The translations under genes were made by a program, and so were the position numbers. Below the pieces are notes generated by a model. It ran no database searches and was not told the DNA's origin. It saw only the letters and a list, made by a program, of their open reading frames with translations. 64,000 nt of DNA from the NCBI RefSeq assembly GCF_900110995.1, contig NZ_FOJF01000001.1, forward strand, positions 2,125,199-2,189,198, in the 5' to 3' direction. The stretch comes from Chitinophaga sp. YR573. Lineage in GTDB: Bacteria > Bacteroidota > Bacteroidia > Chitinophagales > Chitinophagaceae. This document shows, one piece after another, positions 9,470-17,557 of this stretch (position 1 is its first letter; each line of letters starts with the position of its first letter).

Positions 9470-9548
9470 TTTTTGGGTGTAGGGCGAAGCCCTGCAAAAC
9501 CATTTCAATTTTTTTATGATGATGCAAAGCATCATCATAAAAAAATTG
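9470..9548 (+). repeat. Double-hairpin intergenic repeat, copy 2
   Basis: First hairpin: TGTAGGGC (9478-9485), loop GAA, GCCCTGCA (9489-9496); the loop triplet is the reverse complement of that in copy 1. Second hairpin: perfect 19-bp arms at 9507-9525 and 9529-9547 with loop AAA and core TGATGATGC/GCATCATCA. It lies between convergent genes and has the same orientation as copy 1. Confidence 0.85.
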
Positions 9549-9577
9549 ATCATTATATAGTATATAATTTCTTGTTT

Positions 9578-10057
9578 CTAGGGAATATTATTCTTCGCTA
9601 ACCTGCCAAACTCCTTTTGTTCCGCTTCTGTTTCAAAAGCGCTGGTAGGCACCAGGAAAAAATTCTTTTTACCACGATAAAGAAAGAAGAAGTTTTTTGC
9701 TTCTATCACCTTGGTAAAATTACTCCAGGATAATTCTCTTTGAGATTCGCTGCTGCGTGTAGAAATGATGATCCCTTCTTCAGAGTAACGAAGGCGGATA
9801 TCGTCTTTGAAAGTAGCGGCTTTATTGTAGATAGATACTGGCAGAAGATACCAGAATACGAGTGTAATCAATACGATCATAGCAGCAATACCCAGCATAG
9901 CACCAACAGTCACTATACTGTAGGCATATCCTGCTACTGCAACTACCAGTAGAATAAACAGTGTATTGCGGAAAACTTTCGTTTCACCCTGCTGCATGAA
10001 ATGATAGCGCAATGCATTCAATACATCCTCCTTATTATAACTAAACTCCAAATGCAT
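9578..10057 (-). CDS. YcxB-like membrane protein
   Basis: 159 residues. The start MHLEFSYNKEDVLNALRYHF is followed by two adjacent membrane helices (about 30-50 and 52-75). The cytosolic tail carries the YcxB-like signature: LRYSEEGIIISTRSSESQRELSWSNF, KVIEAKNFFFLYRGKKNFFLVPTSAF. The family is widespread and functionally uncharacterised. The gene lies 17 bp downstream of the next secreted-protein gene on the same strand, so the two may form an operon. Confidence 0.8.
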   Translation of the reverse strand: MHLEFSYNKEDVLNALRYHFMQQGETKVFRNTLFILLVVAVAGYAYSIVTVGAMLGIAAMIVLITLVFWYLLPVSIYNKAATFKDDIRLRYSEEGIIISTRSSESQRELSWSNFTKVIEAKNFFFLYRGKKNFFLVPTSAFETEAEQKEFGRLAKNNIP

Positions 10058-10074
10058 TATGGCAAGACAACAAT

Positions 10075-10656
10075 TTATTTAGTAACGGGAAGAGTCATCT
10101 GACTTTCCATATCATCCCTGACACTTACAGGAGCATATTTTTTATGGTTGGCTACAGGCTGCTTCTTAGGAGTAGCGGCAGTGTTTGTACCATCTGTGAG
10201 ATCATCCTCACTTAAACCTGGAAAATTATTCTTTACGAACTGGAAATACTGCTGCAAGGTTTTAGCATCCACTTTAAAAGGAAAGGCTACCTCTTTTCCG
10301 GTTGTTTTCAGCGTTTCGCTGTTATTTACACGGGATTCGTTCTGTAAATACCATTTATACAGATCAAGGACCCCTTTTTTCAGTTCTTCTTCATACATTT
10401 TATCACCATCCTGGTCCTTGGGCAACATCCATACGTATTCCTCTACCCGGCTGGTGGGACGCATATTTTTGTTTGCAGCCTTATCAGAACTATCGCAGTT
10501 AGCGGTTTTACACCCATTAGCTGACTTTTCCCCCTCTTTTTCCTTCCCCTTCTCCTTTAGCTTGTCATTCTCTCTTTCCTTCCTTCCGCTGGCGGCGTTT
10601 GCTGATGCGGCTGTGGCAACCACTACCAACAGCAGAAACAACAGCTTTTTCATCAT
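10075..10656 (-). CDS. Small secreted protein of unknown function
   Basis: 193 residues from the double ATG at 10656/10653. A 12-residue upstream extension is possible but would bury the signal peptide. The signal peptide ends ASANA. A very charged Lys/Glu segment follows (about 23-45), then four Asp/Asn/Cys residues around NGCKTANCDSSDKAANKN, and then a soluble region with VEEYVWMLPKDQDGDKMYEEEL and VDAKTLQQYFQFVKNNFPGL. I do not recognise the family. DQDGDKMYEEE resembles an acidic calcium-binding loop, but a single weak match is not enough to call an EF hand. It probably acts in the periplasm and may be cotranscribed with the YcxB-like gene. Confidence 0.65.
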   Translation of the reverse strand: MMKKLLFLLLVVVATAASANAASGRKERENDKLKEKGKEKEGEKSANGCKTANCDSSDKAANKNMRPTSRVEEYVWMLPKDQDGDKMYEEELKKGVLDLYKWYLQNESRVNNSETLKTTGKEVAFPFKVDAKTLQQYFQFVKNNFPGLSEDDLTDGTNTAATPKKQPVANHKKYAPVSVRDDMESQMTLPVTK

Positions 10657-10719
10657 ATGATAAATTTGTAAGACTAAAAATACAAAATCCAAATTATAAA
10701 ACCCAATCTAAAGTGCCCC

Positions 10720-10751
10720 AAAAACAAAAGCAATGGTTTACCCATTGCTTT
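10720..10751 (-). terminator. Hairpin with T-tract reading leftward
   Basis: Arms AAAGCAATGG (10727-10736) and CCATTGCTTT (10742-10751); on the minus strand the stem is followed by TTTTGTTTTT. It lies upstream of the leftward gene starting at 10656, so it would end an RNA coming from the gene-free region or attenuate that gene. Confidence 0.6.
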
Positions 10752-10799
10752 CGAGAGTCATTTTTACGTGCATGAGGATTCATGCCTGTAGTAATATTT

Positions 10800-11177
10800 G
10801 GTTTTTCATAGGACAGTAACCATTATAAAATTAATACAAAAACAAATATAAATAAAATTAATAGCGACACAGATACCAATATATTGGTCAGAAATATTCC
10901 ATTTTATTAGATCAATGAAGGTAAAAAAAGAAAAATATTGAAGATTTGATGAAAATTCGGACTTTATGTTGTAACATGTAATAGAATTAGAGTCGGGAAT
11001 AACATTTATCAGCCAACGATGTCAACAACAGGTAACAAGAGCATGTACATGCTAAAACAAATAAACAATAAAAATAAAGGAAGAGTTCTCTAAAAAATAA
11101 GCAGGACGCTGATTTTGGGAAAAAAGTAAGGGCACCTGGAAAGGCGCCCTCAATTTGTTACTATCCTATGAAAACCC
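10800..11177. mobile_element. MITE-like element with terminal inverted repeats and 5-bp duplication
   Basis: The left end (10800-10820) and right end (11157-11177) are 21-bp inverted repeats matching at 19 positions; the shared core is TTTTCATAGGA followed by AGTAAC. TATTT flanks both ends directly (10795-10799 and 11178-11182), as a target duplication would. The 378-bp interior is A/T-rich, lacks a credible ORF, and holds a perfect palindrome AGCATGTACATGCT (11040-11053) and a subterminal hairpin AGGGC...GCCCT (11129-11150). No transposase is present. Alternative: two inverted copies of a leader or small-RNA motif. Confidence 0.5.
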
Positions 11178-11182
11178 TATTT

Positions 11183-11622
11183 GAATACAAATGTAAGGGC
11201 ATGTTATTTTTCTTTGAAATTTTAAGGCCTCAATAACAAATCATTAACAAAGAGCTCGTTACAAGAAACGCTGAAACAAGCCACCACACTCACTTTCAGC
11301 GAATCTCAAAATTTGGCTAAATTTGTTAATTTACCTGAAAACCATGCTGTTAAGGCTATTCCGGCCTTCTTTAACACACTTATAACACATTTAAAAGAAG
11401 CAATATGCAGCACCAGCGGCCTCATCTCCTATGAATTTTCTGTTGCTTAACCCGCCAAAAAAATATATTTTTATTGCATATGAGTGAAAAGTAACCTTTT
11501 AAGTAGTTATTCGTTTCTCTATGGAGAATGGCCTAATGCTTGTACATTAAGACTAATAAAACCCGGGCGGGCAGTGCATTTTTTCGAATCAAAAATGAAT
11601 CGCATGCATATTTATCTAACAA
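11183..11622. other. Gene-free stretch
   Basis: About 440 bp, A/T-rich, with many stops in all frames. Apart from short imperfect inverted repeats I see no gene, known RNA or repeat here. It ends in the promoter of the GGGP synthase gene. Confidence 0.5.
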
Positions 11623-11654
11623 TGTGACTTATTACCGAAAAATTTATACATTTG
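11623..11654 (+). promoter_or_regulatory. Promoter of GGGP synthase
   Basis: TGTGAC (11623-11628) and TACATTTG (11647-11654), separated by 18 bp, fit the Bacteroidota -33/-7 layout. The ATG is at 11680, giving a leader of about 20 nt. A three-codon ATG-to-TAA ORF (11669-11680) overlaps the start codon. Confidence 0.6.
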
Positions 11655-11679
11655 CGACAACCGGAACAATGCTATTTTA

Positions 11680-12435
11680 ATGCTCAATAAAATCTACAAT
11701 TCCTTCATCGAAAAGAAAGCAAAGGGTGTCAAATCTTTTGCCGTTCTAATTGATCCGGACAAGGTAACACCTTCTGGAATAACCGACCTGGCTGCAAAAT
11801 GCATTGCTGCAAAGGTTGATTATATCTTTTTGGGCGGTAGTCTTGTAATCACTCATCACCTTGATGAGTGTGTGCAGCAGCTGAAAAGCAGCTGTGACAT
11901 CCCGGTAGTTTTGTTTCCCGGAAGCCCTTCCCAGGTTTCCCGTTACGCAGATGCTTTGTTGTACCTGTCCGTTATATCAGGCCGTAACCCGGAATTACTC
12001 ATTGGTCAGCACGTTTTATCCGCCCCTGCGGTAAAGAAAAGCGGCCTGGAAGTAATTTCTACCGGTTATATGGTCATTGACGGCGGCGCCCCAACCACTG
12101 TTTCATATATCAGTAATACCACCCCCATCCCTGCAGACAAGGACGATATCGCCATGTGTACAGCTATTGCCGGTGAAATGCTGGGTATGAAAGTAGTGTA
12201 TATGGACGCTGGCAGCGGTGCCCGCAAAGCCATCACCGAAAGCATGATAGCCCGCGTATCCAGCCAGGTAAGCGCCCCTATTATTGTTGGAGGCGGTATC
12301 CGCGACGCTGAAAAAGCCTACCTCAACTGCAAAGCAGGCGCTGATATCATCGTAGTAGGGAACGCTATTGAGAAAGATACCTCTCTTATCAAAGAAATCG
12401 CTGACGCAGTGCATGCCGCACCCGTCTTTAAATAA
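11680..12435 (+). CDS. Geranylgeranylglyceryl/heptaprenylglyceryl phosphate synthase
   Basis: 251 residues, normal family length. The enzyme joins a polyprenyl diphosphate to glycerol-1-phosphate, forming an ether lipid precursor; bacterial members occur in Bacteroidota. It has a TIM-barrel with family motifs: FAVLIDPDKVTP at strand 1, YIFLGGSLVI, VVLFPGSPSQVS, STGYMVIDGG, VVYMDAGSGA with the YLEAGSGA-equivalent motif, and the phosphate-binding ends PIIVGGGIRDAEKA and GADIIVVGNAIE. It is a single-gene unit with its own promoter and a strong terminator. Chain length of the prenyl substrate cannot be judged here. Confidence 0.93.
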   Translation: MLNKIYNSFIEKKAKGVKSFAVLIDPDKVTPSGITDLAAKCIAAKVDYIFLGGSLVITHHLDECVQQLKSSCDIPVVLFPGSPSQVSRYADALLYLSVISGRNPELLIGQHVLSAPAVKKSGLEVISTGYMVIDGGAPTTVSYISNTTPIPADKDDIAMCTAIAGEMLGMKVVYMDAGSGARKAITESMIARVSSQVSAPIIVGGGIRDAEKAYLNCKAGADIIVVGNAIEKDTSLIKEIADAVHAAPVFK

Positions 12436-12449
12436 TTCTTTCTGTAAAG

Positions 12450-12487
12450 AAAAAGAGAAGGCCCGCAAATGCGGGCCTTCTCTTTTT
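12450..12487. terminator. Bidirectional intrinsic terminator
   Basis: A perfect 17-bp stem, with arms at 12450-12466 and 12471-12487 and loop AAAT. It carries A5 on one side and T5 on the other, so it serves the GGGP synthase gene and the convergent LytTR gene. Confidence 0.92.
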
Positions 12488-12498
12488 ATACAATTATC

Positions 12499-13227
12499 TT
12501 AGAGACTCATCATTTCCTTAAACTTCACTGCCTGCCGGCGACTCACTTCAATCTTTTCTCCTCCCCGCATTTCCAGCAATAATCCCCCGTTAAAGTAAGT
12601 ATCTATCTTCTCTATCATCCGCAGATTCACAATATGCTTACGGTTCGCCCTGAAAAAGGTCCGTTCGTCCAGTCGCTCTTCCAGCGCATTCAAAGATTTC
12701 AGGATCAAAGGTTTATTCCCTTCAAAATACACCCTGGCATAGTTACCCACACTCTCAAATAAACGGATCTCCTGCAATTTCACAAACCAGCAACGGTCTC
12801 CGTCTTTCACAAATACCTGGTCGTTCTCAGAAAGGATAGTACGGATAGCCCCCACTTCCGCCTGTCTTTCCTTCTCTTCCAGCTGATGCAGCTTATGAAT
12901 CGCATCCGCCAGTCTCTTCGGCTCTATAGGCTTTAACAGGTAATCCAGCGCATTATATTCAAAGGCCTTTAAAGCATGCTCATCGTAAGCCGTCGTAAAA
13001 ATCACCTGCGGGGCCTTTTCCAGCTCCGCCAGCAGGTCAAATCCTGTCTTGTCAGGCATCTGTATATCCAGGAAAAGAAGGTCGGGATGCAATGTTTCTA
13101 TCTTCTCCAAACCATCTTTCGCATTTACAGCTTCCCCTACCACCACTATCTCCGGATGATCTGCCAGTAATTTCTTCAGTTCACTTCTGGCCAGGCGTTC
13201 ATCATCAATGATTAAAGCTTTTTTCAT
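12499..13227 (-). CDS. LytTR family response regulator
   Basis: 242 residues. The receiver domain (about 1-120) has the acidic pair DD at 8-9, the phospho-acceptor Asp 54 in LLFLDIQMP, Thr in FTTAYDEHAL and Lys in LLKPIEP. The LytTR DNA-binding domain (about 140-242) contains RLFESVGNYARVYF, FFRANRKHIVNLRMI and ending IEVSRRQAVKFKEMM. The regulator gene lies 12 bp after the LytS-type kinase gene and is almost certainly its partner. LytTR proteins bind paired direct repeats. The targets are not evident. Confidence 0.95.
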   Translation of the reverse strand: MKKALIIDDERLARSELKKLLADHPEIVVVGEAVNAKDGLEKIETLHPDLLFLDIQMPDKTGFDLLAELEKAPQVIFTTAYDEHALKAFEYNALDYLLKPIEPKRLADAIHKLHQLEEKERQAEVGAIRTILSENDQVFVKDGDRCWFVKLQEIRLFESVGNYARVYFEGNKPLILKSLNALEERLDERTFFRANRKHIVNLRMIEKIDTYFNGGLLLEMRGGEKIEVSRRQAVKFKEMMSL

Positions 13228-13239
13228 GAGCTACTCTAT

Positions 13240-14277
13240 TTAAAATAACGGCATTACTACTTTAGCTTCTACCGTTTCATCGTTTTTGTTATAAATATCG
13301 AAGGATGCTTTTTTGCCGTATAGCAGGCTTAACCTTTGCCGGGTACTTTGCAGACCAAACCCATGCTCCGACCGCTCTTCCATTATTTGCCCTGTATTTG
13401 CCACCGTGATCTCATGCTGCATATTCTTTACATAAGAGCTTATAATCACAGTTCCACCTGTAATAGTACGGGAAATACCATGTTTAATCGCGTTTTCGAC
13501 CAATGTCTGCAACATCATAGGAGGAATAGGCAATACCAGCGTTTCCTGGTCAATGTTATACCTTACCTGCAATCTTTCCTCAAACCGGATCGTTTCTAAT
13601 GCAAGGTAATCCTTTACTATGTTCAACTCATTTTCCAGACTAACGGTTTCTGCCTTTTCCACCTGCATAGAGCTTCGCAGGATGTTAGACAGCTCTGTAA
13701 TAGCTGTTCTGGCTCTTTTAGGGTTCTCATCCACCAGCGCTCTGATACTGTTGAGGGCGTTAAAAATAAAGTGAGGGTTCAGCTGCGCCTTAATGGTTTT
13801 CAGCTCCAGCTCCTTTACCGTACTCTCCAGTTTCAGTTTATCTACCTGCGCATTGCCGCTCCTTTCTATATAGTGCCATACAAAGTAGATCAACCACCAG
13901 ATGGCCGTAATCAGGAACATCGATAACAGGTAGTTCACCGTTTTCGTATCCGTAAATCCCTTTTGCTGCCAGGAATGACGAAAAAAGTTCCCTACAATGA
14001 TATACTCAACATAAATAAAAACCCCGGAACTCACCGTTAACAGGATAAAGAGCAGCATCTGCGCCTCATAACTGTACTGGAACCAGTTGATCCGCACCAG
14101 GATACTCCTGGAAACATGCGTAGCCACCAGTCCGCAGCCCATAATAAGCAACAGATTGATTACGTAAGATGTTTCTACATCACCCGCAAATGAATAGGCA
14201 AAGAAGATATTGACCACGAAATAAGCCAACCACCCCAGCAACTGACACCACCAATATTTTGATATTCGTTTAAACAT
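13240..14277 (-). CDS. LytS-type sensor histidine kinase
   Basis: 345 residues. Four membrane helices fill about residues 10-135, with no large extracellular domain. They are followed by a short coiled-coil and the His_kinase domain, with the phospho-acceptor His 169 in AQLNPHFIFNALN. The ATP-binding domain has the N box LVENAIKHGI and the G box EHGFGLQSTRQRL. The family phosphorylates LytTR regulators, and the next gene encodes one. With so little outside the membrane, it may sense the membrane state or a small hydrophobic ligand; that is inference. Confidence 0.93.
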   Translation of the reverse strand: MFKRISKYWWCQLLGWLAYFVVNIFFAYSFAGDVETSYVINLLLIMGCGLVATHVSRSILVRINWFQYSYEAQMLLFILLTVSSGVFIYVEYIIVGNFFRHSWQQKGFTDTKTVNYLLSMFLITAIWWLIYFVWHYIERSGNAQVDKLKLESTVKELELKTIKAQLNPHFIFNALNSIRALVDENPKRARTAITELSNILRSSMQVEKAETVSLENELNIVKDYLALETIRFEERLQVRYNIDQETLVLPIPPMMLQTLVENAIKHGISRTITGGTVIISSYVKNMQHEITVANTGQIMEERSEHGFGLQSTRQRLSLLYGKKASFDIYNKNDETVEAKVVMPLF

Positions 14278-14425
14278 CTATCCTGAAATTAGTAAACTAC
14301 TCCTACATTTCAAAAATAGCGTTGCAGGCCCCCCACCTGAACCCAAATGTTATGAGTGGGTGAGCAGATGTGCAGATGTGATAATGTGCAGATGAATGGA
14401 TTCTGGACATGTGCGCATTAATCTG

Positions 14426-14433
14426 TATTTTTG
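14426..14433 (+). promoter_or_regulatory. -7 promoter box of dxs
   Basis: TATTTTTG matches TAnnTTTG and lies 27 bp before the dxs ATG at 14461. Just upstream GCAGATG occurs three times (14364, 14372, 14388), which may be chance. Confidence 0.55.
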
Positions 14434-14460
14434 CTCATTAAAATCCTGCATCCAATTAGT

Positions 14461-16386
14461 ATGAATATAACGCCGGGCCCCCTGTTGGGCAAGATCGAAA
14501 CCCCTACGGACTTGCGGAAGCTGAGCAAAGAACAGTTGCATGAAGTGAGCGAAGAGCTCCGCCAGTTCATTATTGACGTGGTAAGCGTACATGGTGGGCA
14601 CTTTGCGGCCAGCCTGGGAGTGATTGAACTGACCGTAGCGTTGCATTACGTATTTAATACTCCCTATGACCAACTGGTATGGGACGTAGGACACCAGGCT
14701 TACGGACATAAAATACTGACCGGCCGCCGGGACGTATTCCATACCAACCGTAAGTACAAAGGTCTCAGCGGCTTCCCTAAAAGGGATGAAAGCCCTTACG
14801 ATACCTTTGGAGTAGGACACTCTTCCACTTCCATCTCCGCTGCCCTGGGTATGGCCATCGCTTCCAAATACAAAGGAGAAGCCGATCGTCAGCACATTGC
14901 TGTAATAGGAGACGGTGCCATGACTGCCGGTATGGCCTTCGAAGCCCTCAACCACGCAGGAGTTGCCAATGCGAACGTCCTCATTATCCTGAACGATAAC
15001 TGCATGTCCATAGATCCGAATGTGGGCGCGCTGAAAGAATATTTAACAGACATCACCACCTCTCCAACCTATAACAAGCTGAGAGACGATGTATGGCATA
15101 TGCTGGGCAAACTGCCTATAGGCAAACGCTTTACCCGCGATATGGCTTCTAAACTGGAAGCCAGTCTCAAAGGTGTAGTGTCCAGCTCCAGTAACCTGTT
15201 TGAAGCACTCAAACTGCGTTATTTCGGGCCTATCGACGGTCATAACATCATCAAACTGGTAGATACCCTTCAGGACCTGAAGGACATCCCTGGTCCAAAA
15301 CTGCTGCATATCGTTACCACCAAGGGTAAAGGCTATGCATTGGCAGAAAAAGATCAGACCACCTGGCATGCTCCCGGACTGTTCGATAAAATCACCGGAG
15401 AGATCTTCAAAAAAGTAGTGGAAACACCTCAACCGCCCAAATACCAGGACGTTTTTGGTCATACCCTCATAGAACTGGCAGAGCTGAATAAAACCATCAT
15501 GGGTATTACGCCGGCTATGCCTTCCGGCTCCTCCCTCAAATTCATGATGGAACAGATGCCGGACCGCGCCTTTGACGTGGGAATCTGTGAACAGCATGCC
15601 GTTACCCTTTCTGCCGGTCTGGCTACCCAGGGTATGCGTGTATTCTGTAACATCTACTCTTCCTTCTTCCAGCGTGCTTACGACCAGGCACTGCATGATG
15701 TAGCCATTCAGAAGCTCCCTGTAGTATTCTGCCTGGACCGTGCCGGTGTTGTGGGAGAAGACGGACCTACCCATCATGGTGCTTATGACATTGCGTACAT
15801 GCGTTGCGTGCCTAATGTGATCATCAGTGCACCAATGAATGAGGAAGAAATGCGTAACCTGATGTATACTGCCCAGCTGCCAACCATGCAGCAGCCTTTT
15901 GTGATCCGTTATCCGAGAGGACAGGGCGTAATGCCGGAATGGCGTTTGCCGTTCAGGGAAATAAAGATCGGTACCGGCCGTAAGGTCCGCAGTGGTAAGG
16001 ATATTGCTATCCTCTCCCTCGGTCATCCGGGTAACTTCGTTACGGAAGCATGTAAAGAACTACTGGCAGATGGCTTACAACCGGCCCATTACGATATGCG
16101 TTTTGTGAAACCACTGGACGAAGCCCTGCTACATGAAATATTCAGCGAATTCGACAAAGTGATCACCGTTGAAGATGCCGCTATCACCGGCGGATTCGGT
16201 AGCGCTATCCTCGAATTCATGGCACAACATGGCTATAAAGCCAGTGTACGTATCCTGGGTATCCCAGATCGTATCATTGAACATGGCAAACCGGAAGATC
16301 TGCACCGCGAATGTGGTTATGATGCTACCGGTATCGCTAAAGTTGCCAGGGAAATGCTGAAAGACAAAATCACAGTTACCGCCTGA
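14461..16386 (+). CDS. dxs: 1-deoxy-D-xylulose-5-phosphate synthase
   Basis: 641 residues from ATG 14461; an in-frame TTG at 14431 overlaps the promoter box and is rejected. DXS condenses pyruvate and glyceraldehyde-3-phosphate using thiamine diphosphate, the first step of the MEP isoprenoid pathway. Motifs in order: VHGGHFAASLGVIELTVALH, DVGHQAYGHKILTGR, GVGHSSTSISAALGMA, the TPP motif beginning GDGAMTAGMAFEALN near residue 150, NDNCMSIDPNVG, the pyrimidine-domain DVGICEQHAVTLSAG, and DRAGVVGEDGPTHHGAYD. Nothing is missing. It supplies isoprenoids that GGGP synthase upstream also uses, but the two are separate units. A repeat copy follows the stop. Confidence 0.97.
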   Translation: MNITPGPLLGKIETPTDLRKLSKEQLHEVSEELRQFIIDVVSVHGGHFAASLGVIELTVALHYVFNTPYDQLVWDVGHQAYGHKILTGRRDVFHTNRKYKGLSGFPKRDESPYDTFGVGHSSTSISAALGMAIASKYKGEADRQHIAVIGDGAMTAGMAFEALNHAGVANANVLIILNDNCMSIDPNVGALKEYLTDITTSPTYNKLRDDVWHMLGKLPIGKRFTRDMASKLEASLKGVVSSSSNLFEALKLRYFGPIDGHNIIKLVDTLQDLKDIPGPKLLHIVTTKGKGYALAEKDQTTWHAPGLFDKITGEIFKKVVETPQPPKYQDVFGHTLIELAELNKTIMGITPAMPSGSSLKFMMEQMPDRAFDVGICEQHAVTLSAGLATQGMRVFCNIYSSFFQRAYDQALHDVAIQKLPVVFCLDRAGVVGEDGPTHHGAYDIAYMRCVPNVIISAPMNEEEMRNLMYTAQLPTMQQPFVIRYPRGQGVMPEWRLPFREIKIGTGRKVRSGKDIAILSLGHPGNFVTEACKELLADGLQPAHYDMRFVKPLDEALLHEIFSEFDKVITVEDAAITGGFGSAILEFMAQHGYKASVRILGIPDRIIEHGKPEDLHRECGYDATGIAKVAREMLKDKITVTA

Positions 16387-16419
16387 TAAACCGGCTCCTA
16401 AAGGAGTTTGATCAAAGAG

Positions 16420-16501
16420 CAATGTTTTTATGATGGTGCTAAGCACCATCATAAAAACATTGAAGGGATTTTGCAGGGCTTCGCCCTGCACCCAAAAATC
16501 A
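16420..16501 (-). repeat. Double-hairpin intergenic repeat, copy 3
   Basis: Inverted relative to copies 1 and 2. Perfect 20-bp arms at 16420-16439 and 16443-16462 with loop TAA and core TGATGGTGC/GCACCATCA; the lower stem has a G-C pair where other copies have T-A. The second hairpin is TGCAGGGC (16472-16479), TTC, GCCCTGCA. It is the only copy between two genes that read the same way, and it ends 4 bp before the next ATG. Confidence 0.85.
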
Positions 16502-16505
16502 AACG

Positions 16506-17552
16506 ATGAACGAATTGTATCTACGTCTCCGGATAAAAGAGATTATCAAAGAAACAGCTGACGCATTTACTTACATCCTGGAAGGTGAACCTTTCACCTA
16601 TCTCCCGGGGCAGTTCCTTACCTTCCTGATCAATTTACATGGTACAGAATACCGCCGTTCCTATTCATTCAGCTCTACCCCCGGTATTGATCCTTTTCCC
16701 GCCGTTACAGTAAGAAAAAAAGAAAATGGAGAAATCTCCCGGCACATCCTGCGCAACTGGAAAACAGGAGACACCATCACCTGTATACAGCCTTCCGGCA
16801 GGTTCACATTAAATGAATACAGGAACAAAAGAGATATCTTTTTATTCGGCGCCGGCAGTGGTATCACACCTCTTTTCTCTTTACTGAAACACATCCTGCA
16901 TACCGAACCGGATACACATGTAAAACTAATCTACAGCAACACCTCTCACGAACGCACGATATTCTACAGCCAACTGCAAAAACTGGAAGAGCAATTCAGC
17001 AGCAGGTTACATGTAATGTATTTCTTCAGCAATGACAACGAAGAAAACAAGTCAACTTACAGAAGACTTAGCAATCTGTTATTAGAGCCCCTCGTAAAAT
17101 CGCAGATGCACTTTAATAATTCAGATGCACAATTCTTTGTATGTGGCCCACCTGATTATATGCGTATGATTATGCTCACGCTCACCTTCATGGGCTTTGC
17201 AGAAGAGCAGTTGCACAAAGAGAACTTTGTAGTAAACACCTCTCCTCAGTTAGCCAGGATGGGCAAACCGGATGATAATACGATAAAGGAAGTATTGCTG
17301 AAAACAAACAAGGGAGCGTATCATTTATCTGTACCAGGCAACATGACAATATTAAATGCTGCACTGGCACAGGGGCATTCTCTTCCATACAGCTGCAGGG
17401 GCGGAGTATGTGGTTCCTGCACGGCCCGTTGCACTGAAGGGAAAACATGGATGGCCTGGAATGAAGTATTAACAGATAAGGAACTTGCACAGGGGTTTAT
17501 ACTTACCTGCACAAGTTATCCGGTCACTCCATCAGTCGTAATCGAAATTTGA
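16506..17552 (+). CDS. PaaE-like ferredoxin-NAD(P)H reductase with C-terminal 2Fe-2S domain
   Basis: 348 residues. Three domains: an FAD-binding barrel with RRSYSFSS (about 60), an NAD(P)-binding domain with FLFGAGSGITPLFSLLKH and FVCGPPDYM, and a plant-type ferredoxin domain with Cys 297, 302, 305 and 335 (CRGGVCGSC...LTC). This is the electron-transfer arrangement of PaaE/HmpA-type reductases, which pass electrons from NAD(P)H to an oxygenase or desaturase. No phenylacetate oxygenase subunits are nearby, so the partner is unknown. The upstream 120 bp holds a repeat copy that ends just before the ATG; no promoter box is obvious between them. Confidence 0.9.
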   Translation: MNELYLRLRIKEIIKETADAFTYILEGEPFTYLPGQFLTFLINLHGTEYRRSYSFSSTPGIDPFPAVTVRKKENGEISRHILRNWKTGDTITCIQPSGRFTLNEYRNKRDIFLFGAGSGITPLFSLLKHILHTEPDTHVKLIYSNTSHERTIFYSQLQKLEEQFSSRLHVMYFFSNDNEENKSTYRRLSNLLLEPLVKSQMHFNNSDAQFFVCGPPDYMRMIMLTLTFMGFAEEQLHKENFVVNTSPQLARMGKPDDNTIKEVLLKTNKGAYHLSVPGNMTILNAALAQGHSLPYSCRGGVCGSCTARCTEGKTWMAWNEVLTDKELAQGFILTCTSYPVTPSVVIEI

Positions 17553-17557
17553 CTAGG

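Noticed and set aside
10148..10660. 170-codon open frame on the plus strand
   Set aside because: It lies opposite the small secreted-protein gene and is Ser/Phe-rich, as expected from the complement of Lys/Glu-rich codons.
11669..11680. Three-codon ORF overlapping the GGGP synthase ATG, as a regulatory leader peptide
   Set aside because: Too short to separate from chance in AT-rich sequence.
14364..14394. Three GCAGATG repeats before the dxs promoter
   Set aside because: Short, unevenly spaced (8 and 16 bp) and probably chance.
15043..16026. 327-codon open frame on the minus strand inside dxs
   Set aside because: dxs is certain on the plus strand; the reverse frame shows no domain and is a codon-bias shadow.
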